From Bacillota bacterium (GTDB taxonomy: Bacteria > Bacillota_E > JAJZYS01 > JAJYTV01): a stretch of 64,000 nt of DNA. The DNA is taken from assembly GCA_021845645.1 (NCBI GenBank), contig JAJZVM010000007.1:1-64000 (forward strand), written 5' to 3'. Position 1 is the stretch's first letter. The number at the start of each line of letters is the position of its first letter. Positions 25,687 to 35,472 of the stretch are shown here, piece after piece. Made by a program: the position numbers and the translations under genes. Below the pieces are notes generated by a model. The model ran no database searches. It was not told the origin of the DNA and saw only the letters and a list, made by a program, of their open reading frames with translations.

Positions 25687-27183
25687 ATGAGATCGAGGTC
25701 TTCCTGGGCGCCCATTGTCGGAGGTCTGGCGATGAGCGCTAGTTTCGCGTTGGCGGCGCCTGCGGTCGCGGCCACCAACACAGGTCAGGCGATGACCTTT
25801 GAGGCCACCGCCTACGCACCGACGGCCCAAGACAACTACCCGTATGGGGCCGTGGACTACTATGGGCGGCCGCTCACCAAGGGGGACATCGCCGTCGACC
25901 CCAGTGTGATACCGCTCAAGTCCTGTCTGCTGATTACGGGCTACCAGTCGCCTTATCTGCCTTCCGGCGGGTTCATCGGCGAAGCGGACGACGAGGGCGG
26001 CGCGATCAAGGGCAGGCACGTGGACATCTACATCAACGCTTCGGAGTCGCAGGTGAATGGTTTCGGCATCCAGAGCGTGAAGGTCACGGTCCTGGGAAAG
26101 GTCACGAACCCCTCCGCTGCCGGAACCGCAGCCTGCGCAGGTTACGAGAACGGACAGGCCTCCGCGACCTCGGGTGGCTCAACCGCTCCGACGCAGACCT
26201 CGTCGGGTAGCGGCGGGGCCACATCCAACCAGTCCCCGCCGACCACGACCGGAACATCGACCGGGTCAACCCCTGGTAACGGCGGGACCTCCGTGTCCTC
26301 GAGCGCATCGTCTTTCGGGGCCTCCGCGGCGACACTCGCCGAAGGAGAGGTGGGCATGCCCTTCTTGTGGGGCGGCGCCTCGCCCTCCGGTTTCGACTGC
26401 TCGGGCCTGGTGCAGTGGACCTTTGACCACCTCGGGGTACAGCTGCCACGTCTCTCGGGCGAGCAGTACCAGGCGACGACGCGGATCACGAAGGCCGAAC
26501 TCCAGCCAGGCGACCTGGTCTTCTTCCAGACCTACAAGGCGGGGCCGTCCTTCGGGGGCGTCTACGTCGGCAGCTACGACGGCATCCAGCACGCCTTCAT
26601 CGCCGCCGACAACGCGAGCGTGGACGTGGTGATCAACAACCTCGACAGCGCCAAGTGGACGCGCCTCTATTACGGGGCTGGCCGCGTCACGCCGCCGTCT
26701 GGGTCGACGGCAGCCACCGGAGCTGTGTCCGGCGGCAGCTCGTCTTCTGCGACATCGAGCGCAACGTCCTCGAACGTATCGTCGTCGAACACGTCGTCCT
26801 TGGGAGCCTCTGCCGTGAAGCTCGCCCTGTCTGAGGTGGGCAGGCCCTACGTGTGGGGCGGCACCTCGCCCGCCGGGTTCGACTGCTCGGGCCTGGTGCA
26901 GTGGGTCTATGACCAGATGGGAGTGCAGCTGCCGCGTCTCTCCGGCCAGCAGTACCAGGCGACGACGCGGATCACGAAGGCGGAGCTGCAGCCTGGAGAC
27001 CTGGTGTTCTTCCAGACGTACAAGCCGGGCCCGTCGCATGTGGGCATCTACATCGGCAGCTACAACGGCATCCAGCACGCCGTCGTCGCGGCCGACAACC
27101 CGCAGGTGGGTGTGGAGATCGACAACCTCGACACAGCGAAGTGGACGGGGCTGTACTACGGTGCCGGCCGCGTCACGCCCTGA
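25687..27183 (+). CDS. 3D-domain plus double NlpC/P60 cell-wall hydrolase
   Basis: 498 residues. A signal peptide is followed by a 3D domain, about residues 35-135, with its three Asp (DYYGRPLTKGDIAVDPSVIP), as in Bacillus YocH-type wall proteins. Ser/Thr-rich linkers separate two NlpC/P60 domains of nearly equal sequence. Domain 2 has Cys400 (FDCSGLVQW) and His451 (GPSHVGIYIG). Domain 1 has Cys238, but Phe289 (GPSFGGVYVG) stands where the catalytic His should be, at the same 51-residue spacing. So the second domain is probably the active endopeptidase and the first a binding or dead copy. The gene sits directly under the c-di-AMP riboswitch. Confidence 0.94.
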   Translation: MRSRSSWAPIVGGLAMSASFALAAPAVAATNTGQAMTFEATAYAPTAQDNYPYGAVDYYGRPLTKGDIAVDPSVIPLKSCLLITGYQSPYLPSGGFIGEADDEGGAIKGRHVDIYINASESQVNGFGIQSVKVTVLGKVTNPSAAGTAACAGYENGQASATSGGSTAPTQTSSGSGGATSNQSPPTTTGTSTGSTPGNGGTSVSSSASSFGASAATLAEGEVGMPFLWGGASPSGFDCSGLVQWTFDHLGVQLPRLSGEQYQATTRITKAELQPGDLVFFQTYKAGPSFGGVYVGSYDGIQHAFIAADNASVDVVINNLDSAKWTRLYYGAGRVTPPSGSTAATGAVSGGSSSSATSSATSSNVSSSNTSSLGASAVKLALSEVGRPYVWGGTSPAGFDCSGLVQWVYDQMGVQLPRLSGQQYQATTRITKAELQPGDLVFFQTYKPGPSHVGIYIGSYNGIQHAVVAADNPQVGVEIDNLDTAKWTGLYYGAGRVTP

Positions 27184-27248
27184 CGAACTGTCGATCGGCC
27201 ACCCGACGCGCTGCGCCGGTGTGCTGACAGACCACGCATGATGCTGGC

Positions 27249-27278
27249 AACAGCCCGGGCCTTGGCGCCCGGGCTGTT
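27249..27278 (+). terminator. Terminator after the wall hydrolase gene
   Basis: AACAGCCCGGG and CCCGGGCTGTT form a perfect 11-bp stem around an 8-base loop, 65 bases after the stop codon, and TT follows within the stem arm. Confidence 0.65.
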
Positions 27279-27661
27279 TGCATGGGGCCACTCTCGACCC
27301 GGTAGCAACGCTCGGCCCCGCACGGAACGTAGAGGCTGCCTTGCACGCTTCTCGCAGCGTGCTAAGAGGGCGCACGGGTGCGCCGACGCTACTGGTCCGC
27401 AGAGCGCGTCCCGCCCCAATGTTCCTGCGTAATCACGCGTACTGCAGTGGGGGACGAAGGTTGACCGCCTGGGTGGTTTCAGCTCGCCCTGCCCCCTCGT
27501 GTCTGACCCCACACGGCCATCACCGAACGTGTACCCAGGTGTGATTCGGCTCGGCACACCAGTGCGGGCCAAAGCCGTCCGCGTGCTTCGACCGTTCCAC
27601 CGTTCGACAGGAGAAGCCATGCTCTCGACGAAAACGAAAGCGGAGCCCTGTCCAAGGGCCT
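27279..27661. other. Intergenic stretch before an MFS gene
   Basis: No clear gene. An ATG at 27619 has AGGAGA upstream and opens a 60-codon frame overlapping the MFS start in another frame; it could be a leader peptide, but its translation is Pro/Cys-rich and unconvincing. Confidence 0.35.
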
Positions 27662-29008
27662 ATGGAACGACGTCTGCCAGCCAGATGCCACGTGACGGGA
27701 GCGTGTTGCGTGACAGGCCATGCTGCTGCCCCGCCGGAGGACAAGCGTCCTCGCCGCCAGCCGTCCCCCGCAGGAGAATCTGCGCCGTCCGCGCGTGACC
27801 CGCGGGCCGCGCTTGCCCGCAACATCCCTGTCATCAGCGTCACAGCCGCGTTTGCCAGCACGTGGTATCTGGCCTGGTCGCCCGTATTGCCTCTCCTGCT
27901 CGGCCAACGCGACGCACCTGCCACTGCCATCGCCGTCACCTTCGCACTGGTCAACATCGGCACGGCCTTTGCCCAGTATTTCGGCGGCAGGCTGGCCGAT
28001 CGCATCGGCATCCGGCGGGTCATCGGCTGGACGGGCATCACCCTCGGGTTCACGTGGCTGGGCATGGCGGCCGTATCGGGAGAGTGGCTGGGCCTTGCGT
28101 TCTGCTACGCCCTCGGGAACACGCTGTTCGGGCTGCAGAGCACCGCGTTCATCACGGTCGTATCGGATTCCGTACCCACGGGGCGACGCCTGCAGGCCTT
28201 TTCCTACTATCAGTTCTGGAGCGCAGCGTCCCTGGTGCTGGGACCGATCGCAGGTGGCCTGCTGCTCCTGCCGCACCTGTCCCCACCCATGTACCTCGGG
28301 GCCACGGGACTCGCCTACATGTCCGTCGGCCTCATGCGCCTCTTCGTTCTGCGTGAGCCGCGCAGCCTGCCCGCCGCGGCCGGGCCGCGCGTCACGCTCC
28401 AGCGCCTTGCCGACGCGGCCGCAGGCGGACCCGACCGGCGCGAGCTCCTCCTGGTGACCTGCGGCGTGACGCTCGCGTTTGCACTTACCGTGAACGGGCC
28501 GTTCATCGCCTTGGCCGCCCATGCCCTCGACCACCTGCAGGCGCGCGTCGTCGAGCTGTTCTTCGGCATCGGGCCTGTGGGCGCCTTGGCGGTGTCGATG
28601 CTGGCGTCACGCCTGCGCGGCCACCGCACGTCCCTGGTGCTGGGTCTCTGGATTCTGGCCCTGGCGGTGGCGGCCATGGCCCTGCCGCTCGGGCGCCTGA
28701 TGCTCGGCGCGAGCTTCCTCCTGGCCTTCGCAGGCTTTCAGGCGGCCCAGGTGGGCTTCTCGACGCTTCGCGTACAGCTTGCAGGCCAGGAGTCGGTCGG
28801 CGAAGTGCTGGGGGCCACATCGGCGATCGCCGGTATCGGGGCCTTTCTGGGACTGATGGTGGCAGGGCTGGCAGGCTTCCGGGGCGGCCTGCTGCTCGGG
28901 TCCGGCGTGGCGTTAGTCACGGCCGCCTGGCAGGGGCGGATCGCTCGGCCCGCAGGCACCCGGGCAGCACTTCGCGGTCTCGGCTGGGGGCGCCGGGCAG
29001 ACAGCTGA
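27662..29008 (+). CDS. MFS transporter
   Basis: About 448 residues as written, with 11-12 membrane helices from about residue 55 on. The family motif after helix 2 reads GGRLADRIGIRRVIGW, and the general look is of the drug:proton antiporter group. The first 50 residues are polar and basic and may not be translated: GTG codons at 27692, 27704 and 27710 are alternative starts, so only the stop is secure. It has no operon partners and its substrate is unknown. Confidence 0.8.
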   Translation: MERRLPARCHVTGACCVTGHAAAPPEDKRPRRQPSPAGESAPSARDPRAALARNIPVISVTAAFASTWYLAWSPVLPLLLGQRDAPATAIAVTFALVNIGTAFAQYFGGRLADRIGIRRVIGWTGITLGFTWLGMAAVSGEWLGLAFCYALGNTLFGLQSTAFITVVSDSVPTGRRLQAFSYYQFWSAASLVLGPIAGGLLLLPHLSPPMYLGATGLAYMSVGLMRLFVLREPRSLPAAAGPRVTLQRLADAAAGGPDRRELLLVTCGVTLAFALTVNGPFIALAAHALDHLQARVVELFFGIGPVGALAVSMLASRLRGHRTSLVLGLWILALAVAAMALPLGRLMLGASFLLAFAGFQAAQVGFSTLRVQLAGQESVGEVLGATSAIAGIGAFLGLMVAGLAGFRGGLLLGSGVALVTAAWQGRIARPAGTRAALRGLGWGRRADS

Positions 29009-29316
29009 CAAGACGGGTCTGCGACGGGGATTGGTCCCTCAGGTAATGCCTTAGAGGCTGGCACAGAGCGGTTTCCCGCCTGCGACGCGGAGGTTGGCTG
29101 CGGCGGCGGGGCGGCAAGCCGAGCGTGGCCGTAGCTGTCGTCGCCGGCCTGCTGATGCGTCGCATCGTCACGTAAATGCCGCCTGGCATCCGTCTTGGAT
29201 GGCCGCAACCAGCCTCCTCCGGCCCTGGCCGGATGATCCCACGAGGTCCTGAAGCCACGGAGACACACATGAGGCGGCCTGCCCAGTGCAGTCCGCCTCA
29301 CCTTGACCGGCTATCG
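29009..29316. other. Gap between convergent MFS and nifU-like genes
   Basis: No gene seen. A GAGGCGG/CCGCCTC stem with a 14-base loop near 29276-29303 lies close to the nifU-like stop and might end that transcript, but lacks a T-run. Confidence 0.35.
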
Positions 29317-29547
29317 TCAAGACACTGCGCGCACGCGCTCGACGCCTGCCACCTCTTTGCGTAGAGCCAACTCGAGCTTCTGCTTCACCGTCATGGCGGA
29401 CATCGGGCAGCCGATGCAATGGCCCTTGAGCCGCACGAAGACGTCGCCGCCTCTGATCTCTACAAAATCGACGTCACCGCCGTCCGCCTGCAGCAGCGGC
29501 CGCATCTCCTCGATGACCCGCTGAATCTCCTCGTACAACCCGATCAC
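29317..29547 (-). CDS. NifU C-terminal-domain iron-sulfur scaffold
   Basis: 76 residues, the normal size of a stand-alone NifU-C/Nfu domain. The core PLLQADGGDVDFVEI and the CIGCPMS cluster-binding CxxC motif are intact. Such proteins carry a 4Fe-4S cluster and hand it to apo-enzymes. GTG 29547 has AGGAGG three bases upstream; the longer open frame would add 51 Arg-rich residues overlapping lgt. It starts 41 bases after lgt on the same strand, so the two may be co-transcribed. Confidence 0.9.
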   Translation of the reverse strand: MIGLYEEIQRVIEEMRPLLQADGGDVDFVEIRGGDVFVRLKGHCIGCPMSAMTVKQKLELALRKEVAGVERVRAVS

Positions 29548-29588
29548 GCTCCTCCTATGGATCCTTGGACAAAGTGCCCGGACCCGGG

Positions 29589-30395
29589 TCAGGAAGATGC
29601 CTCGCCCGGTGCCTCGACGCCGCCCCCGCTGGCACGCCAGCGGCGCATGACCCGCAGATACATGTACCCGGCCACCAGGAGGATCACCGGCGTGAACCAT
29701 TGCTCGATCGTCATGAAGCCGATGCCGAGATAGTGGTTGATGTAGACGATACCGTAGAGCGGATTCTGGCGTACCGACTCCTCGATCAGGCCGCGAAACA
29801 GCTGGTACCAGAGGTTGAACGTCCAGAACTGGTATCCGTCCGGCAGTTGGCCGTACTTGCGGCGGATGTAGAAGTAGCGCAGCAGCAGTACGAGGCCGAT
29901 CGCGGAGCCGATGAGCTGGGCCGGCCAGCGGAAACCCATGCCCGTGAAGCGCCCGAGCACCTCATGGTTGAAGATGTTGCCGATGCGAACCAGGATGTAG
30001 CCGACCGAGAGACCTGGGACCGCCAGGTCCAGGATGCCCTGGAACGGCACGCGGTTTCTCCTGCAGCTCAGGTAACCGGCCAACAGGCCGCCGAGCAGGC
30101 CGCCGTCCCAGGCGAGGCCGCCTTGCCAGATGCGGAAGACCTGCAGCGGGTCGTGCACGATCCACAAGGGGTCGTTGGCGAAGACGAACACGAGCCTGGC
30201 GCCGACGACGCCGCCGATGATCGCCCAGATGGCGACGGAGCTGATGGCGTTCTCGCTCCAGCCTCGGCGCAGGCCCTCGCGCACCATGTAGGTGGCGCCG
30301 AGCAGCATCGAGACGGCCATGAAGAAGCCGTACCAGCGGATGCCGAAGCCGCTGGAGAACTGGATGATATAAGGATGGAGCTGCGGCAGGTACAT
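29589..30395 (-). CDS. lgt: Prolipoprotein diacylglyceryl transferase Lgt
   Basis: 268 residues with seven membrane helices. The Lgt signature region reads VRIGNIFNHEVLGRFT near residues 136-151, and the first helix carries GIRWYGFFM. Lgt moves diacylglycerol from phosphatidylglycerol to the lipobox Cys of prolipoproteins. The loop that has His in Escherichia coli (GGxxxHGG) reads GGLAWDGG here. Other lineages also vary at this place, so I read it as divergence, not loss. The ATG at 30395 has a weak binding site. The gene faces away from trxB. Confidence 0.95.
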   Translation of the reverse strand: MYLPQLHPYIIQFSSGFGIRWYGFFMAVSMLLGATYMVREGLRRGWSENAISSVAIWAIIGGVVGARLVFVFANDPLWIVHDPLQVFRIWQGGLAWDGGLLGGLLAGYLSCRRNRVPFQGILDLAVPGLSVGYILVRIGNIFNHEVLGRFTGMGFRWPAQLIGSAIGLVLLLRYFYIRRKYGQLPDGYQFWTFNLWYQLFRGLIEESVRQNPLYGIVYINHYLGIGFMTIEQWFTPVILLVAGYMYLRVMRRWRASGGGVEAPGEASS

Positions 30396-30697
30396 GCGTT
30401 CGCGCCCGCGGCCCCGGGCCGCAGGCCCTCCCCTCGCCGGGATCTACGTATCTCTTGTCGTGGTCTCGGCCCATTATCGCGGCTCCGACCGCACCATGTC
30501 CAGTTGGGCGGGGCCGAACGACCTATCACCGCGGTGCATGCCCGGCAGGCTTGGCCTGCGGGCTGCAGCGCACACTAGGGGGCACCTGCCGAGTCCTCTG
30601 CCCAGGGAACGGCGCGTCGCCTCACGCTCGCGGTATACTTGGCATAGTATCGGCGATGATCTACGCTAGAATGCGCAGAAGCAAGGAGGGAACTCCA
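30396..30697. other. Divergent promoter region of lgt and trxB
   Basis: No gene. A cluster of TATACT, TAGTAT and TAGAAT boxes at 30633-30672 precedes trxB, but no -35 element is well placed, so I do not name one promoter. Confidence 0.35.
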
Positions 30698-31630
30698 GTG
30701 TCCGAGGAAGCGGAAAAGGTCCTGGTGATCGGCTCCGGCATCGCGGGCCTGACCGCCGCCATCTACACCGCGCGCGCCAACCTGCGGCCTCTGGTGCTCG
30801 AGGGCGACGAGCCTGGCGGACAACTGTCCCTGACGTCCGAGGTGGAGAACTACCCGGGCTTTGTCGAGGGCATCAACGGTTTCGATCTCGTGCAGAACAT
30901 GCGCCAGCAGGCCGAGCGCTTTGGCGCCCGCTACGAGGGCGGCCGGGTGGAGAGGATCGAGCCCGGATCCCCCCAGCAGGTGGTGCTGGACGACGGCCGG
31001 ACGATCAGGGCCCATACGGTAATCATCGCCACCGGCGCGACGGCGCGCTGGCCCGGGCTGCCCCGCGAACGGGAGTACATCGGGCATGGCGTCTCCACCT
31101 GCGCCACCTGTGACGGCGCCTTCTACCGGGGCCTCAAGGTGGCGGTGATCGGCGGCGGGGACTCGGCGCTCGAGGAGGCGCTGTTCCTGACGCGCTTCGC
31201 GACGGAGGTGCATCTCATCCACCGGCGCGACACGTTGCGCGCGTCGAAGATCATGCAGAGGCGCGCCTTCGACGAGCCGAAGATCAAGTTCCACTGGAAC
31301 ACCGCCATCGCGGGCTTCGTCGGCGAGCCCGAGGAGGGGCTCAAGGGCCTCAGGCTCCAGGACGTCGCGACGGGTGCCGAGGAGCAGCTCGATGTCGACG
31401 GGCTCTTCATCGCGATCGGGCACGTCCCCAACACCCAGTTCGTGCAAGGCGTCCTGGATCTCGACGATCAGGGATACCTGAAGGAAGGCGTCGTCACGCA
31501 TGTGGCCGGCATCTTCGCCGCAGGCGACGTGCGCGACCACGTCTACCGCCAGGCCGTCACCGCGGCCGGCATGGGCTGCCAGGCCGCGCTCGAGGCGGAG
31601 CGCTGGCTCGGTGCGAGCGGCCTGGGCTAG
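30698..31630 (+). CDS. trxB: Thioredoxin reductase
   Basis: 310 residues. The FAD motif VIGSGIAGLTAAIYTARA, the redox pair in STCATCDGAFYRG, the NADPH motif VIGGGDSALEEALFL and the C-terminal GIFAAGDVRD are all in place and in the low-molecular-weight TrxB order. It passes electrons from NADPH to thioredoxin. The GTG at 30698 has AGGAGGG seven bases upstream and gives the normal length, while the open frame begins 81 codons earlier without support. It ends at a strong hairpin and looks monocistronic. Confidence 0.95.
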   Translation: MSEEAEKVLVIGSGIAGLTAAIYTARANLRPLVLEGDEPGGQLSLTSEVENYPGFVEGINGFDLVQNMRQQAERFGARYEGGRVERIEPGSPQQVVLDDGRTIRAHTVIIATGATARWPGLPREREYIGHGVSTCATCDGAFYRGLKVAVIGGGDSALEEALFLTRFATEVHLIHRRDTLRASKIMQRRAFDEPKIKFHWNTAIAGFVGEPEEGLKGLRLQDVATGAEEQLDVDGLFIAIGHVPNTQFVQGVLDLDDQGYLKEGVVTHVAGIFAAGDVRDHVYRQAVTAAGMGCQAALEAERWLGASGLG

Positions 31631-31652
31631 GAGCCCGCTGCCAAGGCATGCC

Positions 31653-31694
31653 AATAGGCCGGTGGTCTGCCCATTCGGGCAGGCCACTCCTATT
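31653..31694 (+). terminator. Stem-loop terminator after trxB
   Basis: AATAGG...GTGG.CTGCCC pairs with GGGCAGGCCAC.CCTATT around an ATTC loop with a small bulge, 23 bases past the stop. The remaining gap to 31970 holds no gene; it is A/T-rich near 31920-31940 (TTAATTAATAAAC) and may carry the promoter of the next chemoreceptor. Confidence 0.6.
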
Positions 31695-31970
31695 TGCTGA
31701 TGCATGGCATGCCTGCGCCGGCATGACTCCCTCCGCCTGCCGGCGCGCCGCGCCTGAGGCGGCCCGGGGGCCCTCGCCGCACCCGTGATGAAGATCGGGA
31801 CGGCAGACGCCGACTCCCTTGCCCGCAACGAGCGTCCATGCGACAGGACATGCCGCCTGGCCCACGCGCCGCGACAGATTTCAGGGCGAACGGTCATAGG
31901 CAAAATGTCCCTTCATGCAACGTTAATTAATAAACTAAAGTGCCTGGATGTGGCATACGGAGGCCTCTGC

Positions 31971-33308
31971 ATGACGAGCACAGGAAGCAGCAGCGTTCAG
32001 GAGCTTCTCGACGCGATGGCGCTTGGCGACTTCTCGCCACCTCAGGACGGCGCCGCCCTGGAGTCAGCGGAGCTGCGCCGCGCGGTGCCCGCCGCGGCGA
32101 AGTGCCGCGAGCTCCTGTTCACCTCGGAGCGGGCCGCAAACGCACTCACGCGGCGGATCACCGAGGTCTACCAGGACCACGAGGCGATCGCCAAGTCGGG
32201 TGAGGCGATCGCCGAGGCCATCGAACAGACGGCCTCCACGACCGAGGAACTCAGCGCGAGCGCGGAGCAGATGGCCGCCTCGAGCGCCCAGGCGGCGAAG
32301 TTCGCGGAGGACGCGGTGGCGCAGAGCGGGGATGGCACGCGGGCGATGCGGCAGGTCGCGGACGGCATGCAGACGCTCGTCGAAGGCAGCGCCCGCACGG
32401 CGGCGGCGAACGAGAACCTGCGCAAGGGCTTCGCGCGCATCACGGAGATCGTCCAGCTGATCAACGAAGTGGCGGGCCAGACGAACCTCCTCGCCCTGAA
32501 CGCCGCGATCGAGGCGGCGCGTGCCGGGGAGCACGGCCGTGGCTTCGCCGTCGTGGCCGAGGAGGTGCGGCGCCTCTCGGACCGCACCAAGTCAGCGGCG
32601 AAGGAAATCGCCGATACCATCACGCATCAGGCGGTAGGCATCGAGGAGACGGCCAGGGCCGCGGAAGACTCCGCCGGCGCCGTGCGCGACGCCTCGGCGC
32701 TGATCGCCCTGGCCCGTGACGCCTTCGACCGCATCGCGGATGCCTCCTCGCAGACCTGCGACCAGGTGGCCGAGATCGCGGCCGTCGCGCACCAGCAGGC
32801 GACGGCCGTCGGCGAGATCGCCGGGCGCATGCAGGCGGCGCACGAAGGCGTCACCCGAATGATCGCGTCGCTGCAGTCCGCATCGGACCAGGTGCACGGT
32901 GTGAGCGTCGAGCTCGAGGCGGAGCGCGCCATGCTGGCCGCATACGAGACGCCGCGCAGCGACCGGGACCTCGTCGCGCTGGCGGTCACCGACCACCTCC
33001 TGTGGCGGCACAGGGTGCACGCCATGATGGCGGGGCAGCTGAGGCTGAGCCCGGCTGACGTCGGCTCCGCGGAGAACTGCCGGTTGGGCCGCTGGTACCT
33101 ATCGGTCGCCGGCCGCTACAGCAACCTCGCGGCCTACCGGGAGGTCGCCGGCCCGCACGCGGAGGTGCACCGGCTGGCGAGGTCTGCCGCGGAGGCCTAT
33201 ACCCGCGGCGGAACGGCCGCCGCGCGCGGCCTCGTGGACGAGCTCGACCGCCAGGCGCAGCAGGTGGTGGAGCGGCTCGAGGCGCTCGGGGCGATCCTGC
33301 AGGCCTAG
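31971..33308 (+). CDS. Soluble methyl-accepting chemotaxis protein with CZB domain
   Basis: 445 residues without membrane helices. A helical N-terminus leads into the MCP signalling tip ([20 protein letters not shown], then [15 protein letters not shown], about residues 170-205). The C-terminal 110 residues are a chemoreceptor zinc-binding (CZB) domain: His in [13 protein letters not shown], Cys in [11 protein letters not shown], and HAEVH further on. CZB domains bind zinc and have been linked to oxidant sensing. ATG 31971 has GGAGG seven bases upstream. It is the first of three receptors before cheW and the flagellar genes. Confidence 0.93.
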   Translation: MTSTGSSSVQELLDAMALGDFSPPQDGAALESAELRRAVPAAAKCRELLFTSERAANALTRRITEVYQDHEAIAKSGEAIAEAIEQTASTTEELSASAEQMAASSAQAAKFAEDAVAQSGDGTRAMRQVADGMQTLVEGSARTAAANENLRKGFARITEIVQLINEVAGQTNLLALNAAIEAARAGEHGRGFAVVAEEVRRLSDRTKSAAKEIADTITHQAVGIEETARAAEDSAGAVRDASALIALARDAFDRIADASSQTCDQVAEIAAVAHQQATAVGEIAGRMQAAHEGVTRMIASLQSASDQVHGVSVELEAERAMLAAYETPRSDRDLVALAVTDHLLWRHRVHAMMAGQLRLSPADVGSAENCRLGRWYLSVAGRYSNLAAYREVAGPHAEVHRLARSAAEAYTRGGTAAARGLVDELDRQAQQVVERLEALGAILQA

Positions 33309-33551
33309 GCCGACAGATAGGTCAGACCTATTGGCGAATCGATCGGGCGTGGTCCTGTTGGGCAACATGGCGACGCGGGCTGGCAGCGGAATTCCTCTGT
33401 TTCGCCGATCCTGCTGTCGGAGGAAAGGATGGGGCCGTTTGGCCCTATCCGGTGAATGAGCCCTGGCCGAATGGACAAGCCGCACGTAGTCCATCGGACT
33501 TTACGCTGGTAAAGGCATGCTCTAAAAGGTTGGGAAGAGGGGGTCCCAACT

Positions 33552-35369
33552 ATGCTTTCCTTGCGGCGCCGTTCGCCCCAGGTATCTGCCGCCGTCGGTC
33601 TCGACCTTCCAGGTCGGGAGAGTTCGACACAGGACGCGATCTCGCTTGCGACATCCATCGCGGGCGCCATGACCGTACTCAATGAGAGCGCCCAGGACAT
33701 GGGCGCGCGGATCAGCGAGGTCCGGCACGCGGCCGCAGACCTCAGGGACAGCACCCTGCAGCGCCCGGAGCTGCTGCGGCGCGTGGAAGAGAACCTCACC
33801 ATGCTCTCGCAGGCCTTCGGCCAGGTATCGGGCGGCGCGACGGAGCAGGCCAACGCCACCACCGCCGCGCTCGCCCTGGTGCAGGAGGTCGCGAGCGAGG
33901 GCGGCAGGGTGGAGGAGCGCTCGCGGGAGGTGACGCGGTTCATCTCCGACGGCGTGCAGGACCTCGAGCGACACCGGCAGGAGCTTGCCGAGGTGCTGAC
34001 GGCGGTGCAGGGCGTGTCGCGGTCGATGCAGGAGGTCAGGGACGAGCTCCAGCGCCTGCGGGAGGCCGCGACCGGCATCGAGGTGATCTCCGACAACATC
34101 CTCGAGATCGCCGGACAGACGAACCTCCTCTCGCTCAACGCCTCGATCGAGGCCGCCCGGGCCGGCGAGCACGGGCGGGGCTTCGCCGTGGTGGCGGAGG
34201 CGGTGCGCAAGCTGGCCGAGCAGTCCAAGGTGCAGGTGGCCGAGACGGGCGAGCGCATCAAGCTGATCAACCAGGCGATCGGGCGCGTCGGTCAGGTGGT
34301 GGACAAGGTCGCGGGCTCGACGAGAGAGGTGGCCGAGCTGTCGAGCGGTGCGGGTGAGACGCTCACCCGCATGGTCGGGCTGATGGAGGGCTCGCGCGAC
34401 CAGGTGGGGGAGATGGGCCAGAGCTTCACGTCTGTGGCGGCACGTCTCGACAAGGCGTCGCAGGAGCTTGGCAATGTGGCGGCGGTCTCGGAAGAGAACG
34501 CGGCCATCGCCGAGGAGGTCACGGCCAGCGTCGAGGGCGTGCGCACGCAGATGCAGGAGATGTCCCGCACCGTGTCGGCGGACAGCCTGGCGGCCGAGAC
34601 CACGAGCAGGCACTCAGAGGCGCTCGCGACGCACGCCGAGCGCCTAGCCGGCACGTCCGCCATCCTCCGCCTGATGGCGCAGGAGGCGGCCGACGCAGCC
34701 AGGGGCGACACGGAGGGCTCGATCATCACCGCCTTGGCGCACGAGGCGCGCGAGGTCGCACGCCGCGCCCAGCCGGTCTTCGAGCAGGTGTCCGTCGAGG
34801 AGTACCAGCGCACGCGCTACCGCGAGCTGCGCTCGGCAGAGGACGTGCGCAGCCTCCAGCGGCTCTTCGCCATGCCGGACGGCGCGACGTTCCAGCCGCC
34901 CAAGCTGACATCCGGATGGGACCAGCAGGTGGACGAGGCGCTCAGTCCGATCCTCGACGACGTCCGCCGCCTGCACCCGGAGTCCGGGACGGTGGCCTTC
35001 GTGGATCTCAACGGACTCTCGATCTCGCAGGACTTCACCTGCAGGCAGCCCTGGACCGGCGACCCCGCGAAGGATGCGCTGGGCAACCGCATCAAGCGCG
35101 TCTACGACGATGCGACGAGCCTTGCCTCGGCGCGCATCGGCCTCGACGAGGCGGCGCGCAGGATGCCGCAGCAGGCCTCCTATACGGCTCTTTGGCAGCA
35201 CGTACCGGCAGGCGGGGACGACGGCCGGTTTGCGACGACCGTCTACCGGCGCGACACCGGGGAGATCCTGCTTGAGGTCGCGGTGCCGGTCTGGGCCTAC
35301 GGGCGCCCCGTGGCCGCCTTGCGCTGGGTCGTGGACCTGCGAGAGGCCGACCGCCGGCGGGTGGCCTAG
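33552..35369 (+). CDS. Methyl-accepting chemotaxis protein with C-terminal sensor domain
   Basis: 605 residues with no clear membrane helix. The MCP tip lies near residues 190-220 ([20 protein letters not shown]) and long coiled coil continues to about 400. The last 180 residues form a separate domain with FAMPDG, FVDLNGLSISQD, NRIKRVYDDATS and a closing GRPVAALRWVVDL, a pattern found at the C-terminus of some cytoplasmic receptors and looking PAS/Cache-like. The sensor therefore sits after the signalling tip. GAGGGGG precedes the ATG. The ligand is unknown. Confidence 0.9.
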   Translation: MLSLRRRSPQVSAAVGLDLPGRESSTQDAISLATSIAGAMTVLNESAQDMGARISEVRHAAADLRDSTLQRPELLRRVEENLTMLSQAFGQVSGGATEQANATTAALALVQEVASEGGRVEERSREVTRFISDGVQDLERHRQELAEVLTAVQGVSRSMQEVRDELQRLREAATGIEVISDNILEIAGQTNLLSLNASIEAARAGEHGRGFAVVAEAVRKLAEQSKVQVAETGERIKLINQAIGRVGQVVDKVAGSTREVAELSSGAGETLTRMVGLMEGSRDQVGEMGQSFTSVAARLDKASQELGNVAAVSEENAAIAEEVTASVEGVRTQMQEMSRTVSADSLAAETTSRHSEALATHAERLAGTSAILRLMAQEAADAARGDTEGSIITALAHEAREVARRAQPVFEQVSVEEYQRTRYRELRSAEDVRSLQRLFAMPDGATFQPPKLTSGWDQQVDEALSPILDDVRRLHPESGTVAFVDLNGLSISQDFTCRQPWTGDPAKDALGNRIKRVYDDATSLASARIGLDEAARRMPQQASYTALWQHVPAGGDDGRFATTVYRRDTGEILLEVAVPVWAYGRPVAALRWVVDLREADRRRVA

Positions 35370-35472
35370 GTGTTCACGCGGATGCCTCCCGGACGCGGCG
35401 AGTCCTGCGCCTGCGACGCAGGACTCGCGGGTCCTGCAGCAGAACTGCCCCCTGCGAACGAGGAGGTGCCCT

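Noticed and set aside
27619..27798. Leader peptide upstream of the MFS gene
   Set aside because: It has a fair ribosome binding site, but the peptide is Pro/Cys-rich, overlaps the MFS frame and has no attenuator-like hairpin after it.
29589..30395. Loss of activity of Lgt because His is replaced by Asp in GGLAWDGG
   Set aside because: Other lineages also vary at this position and the remaining signature is intact, so inactivation is not supported.
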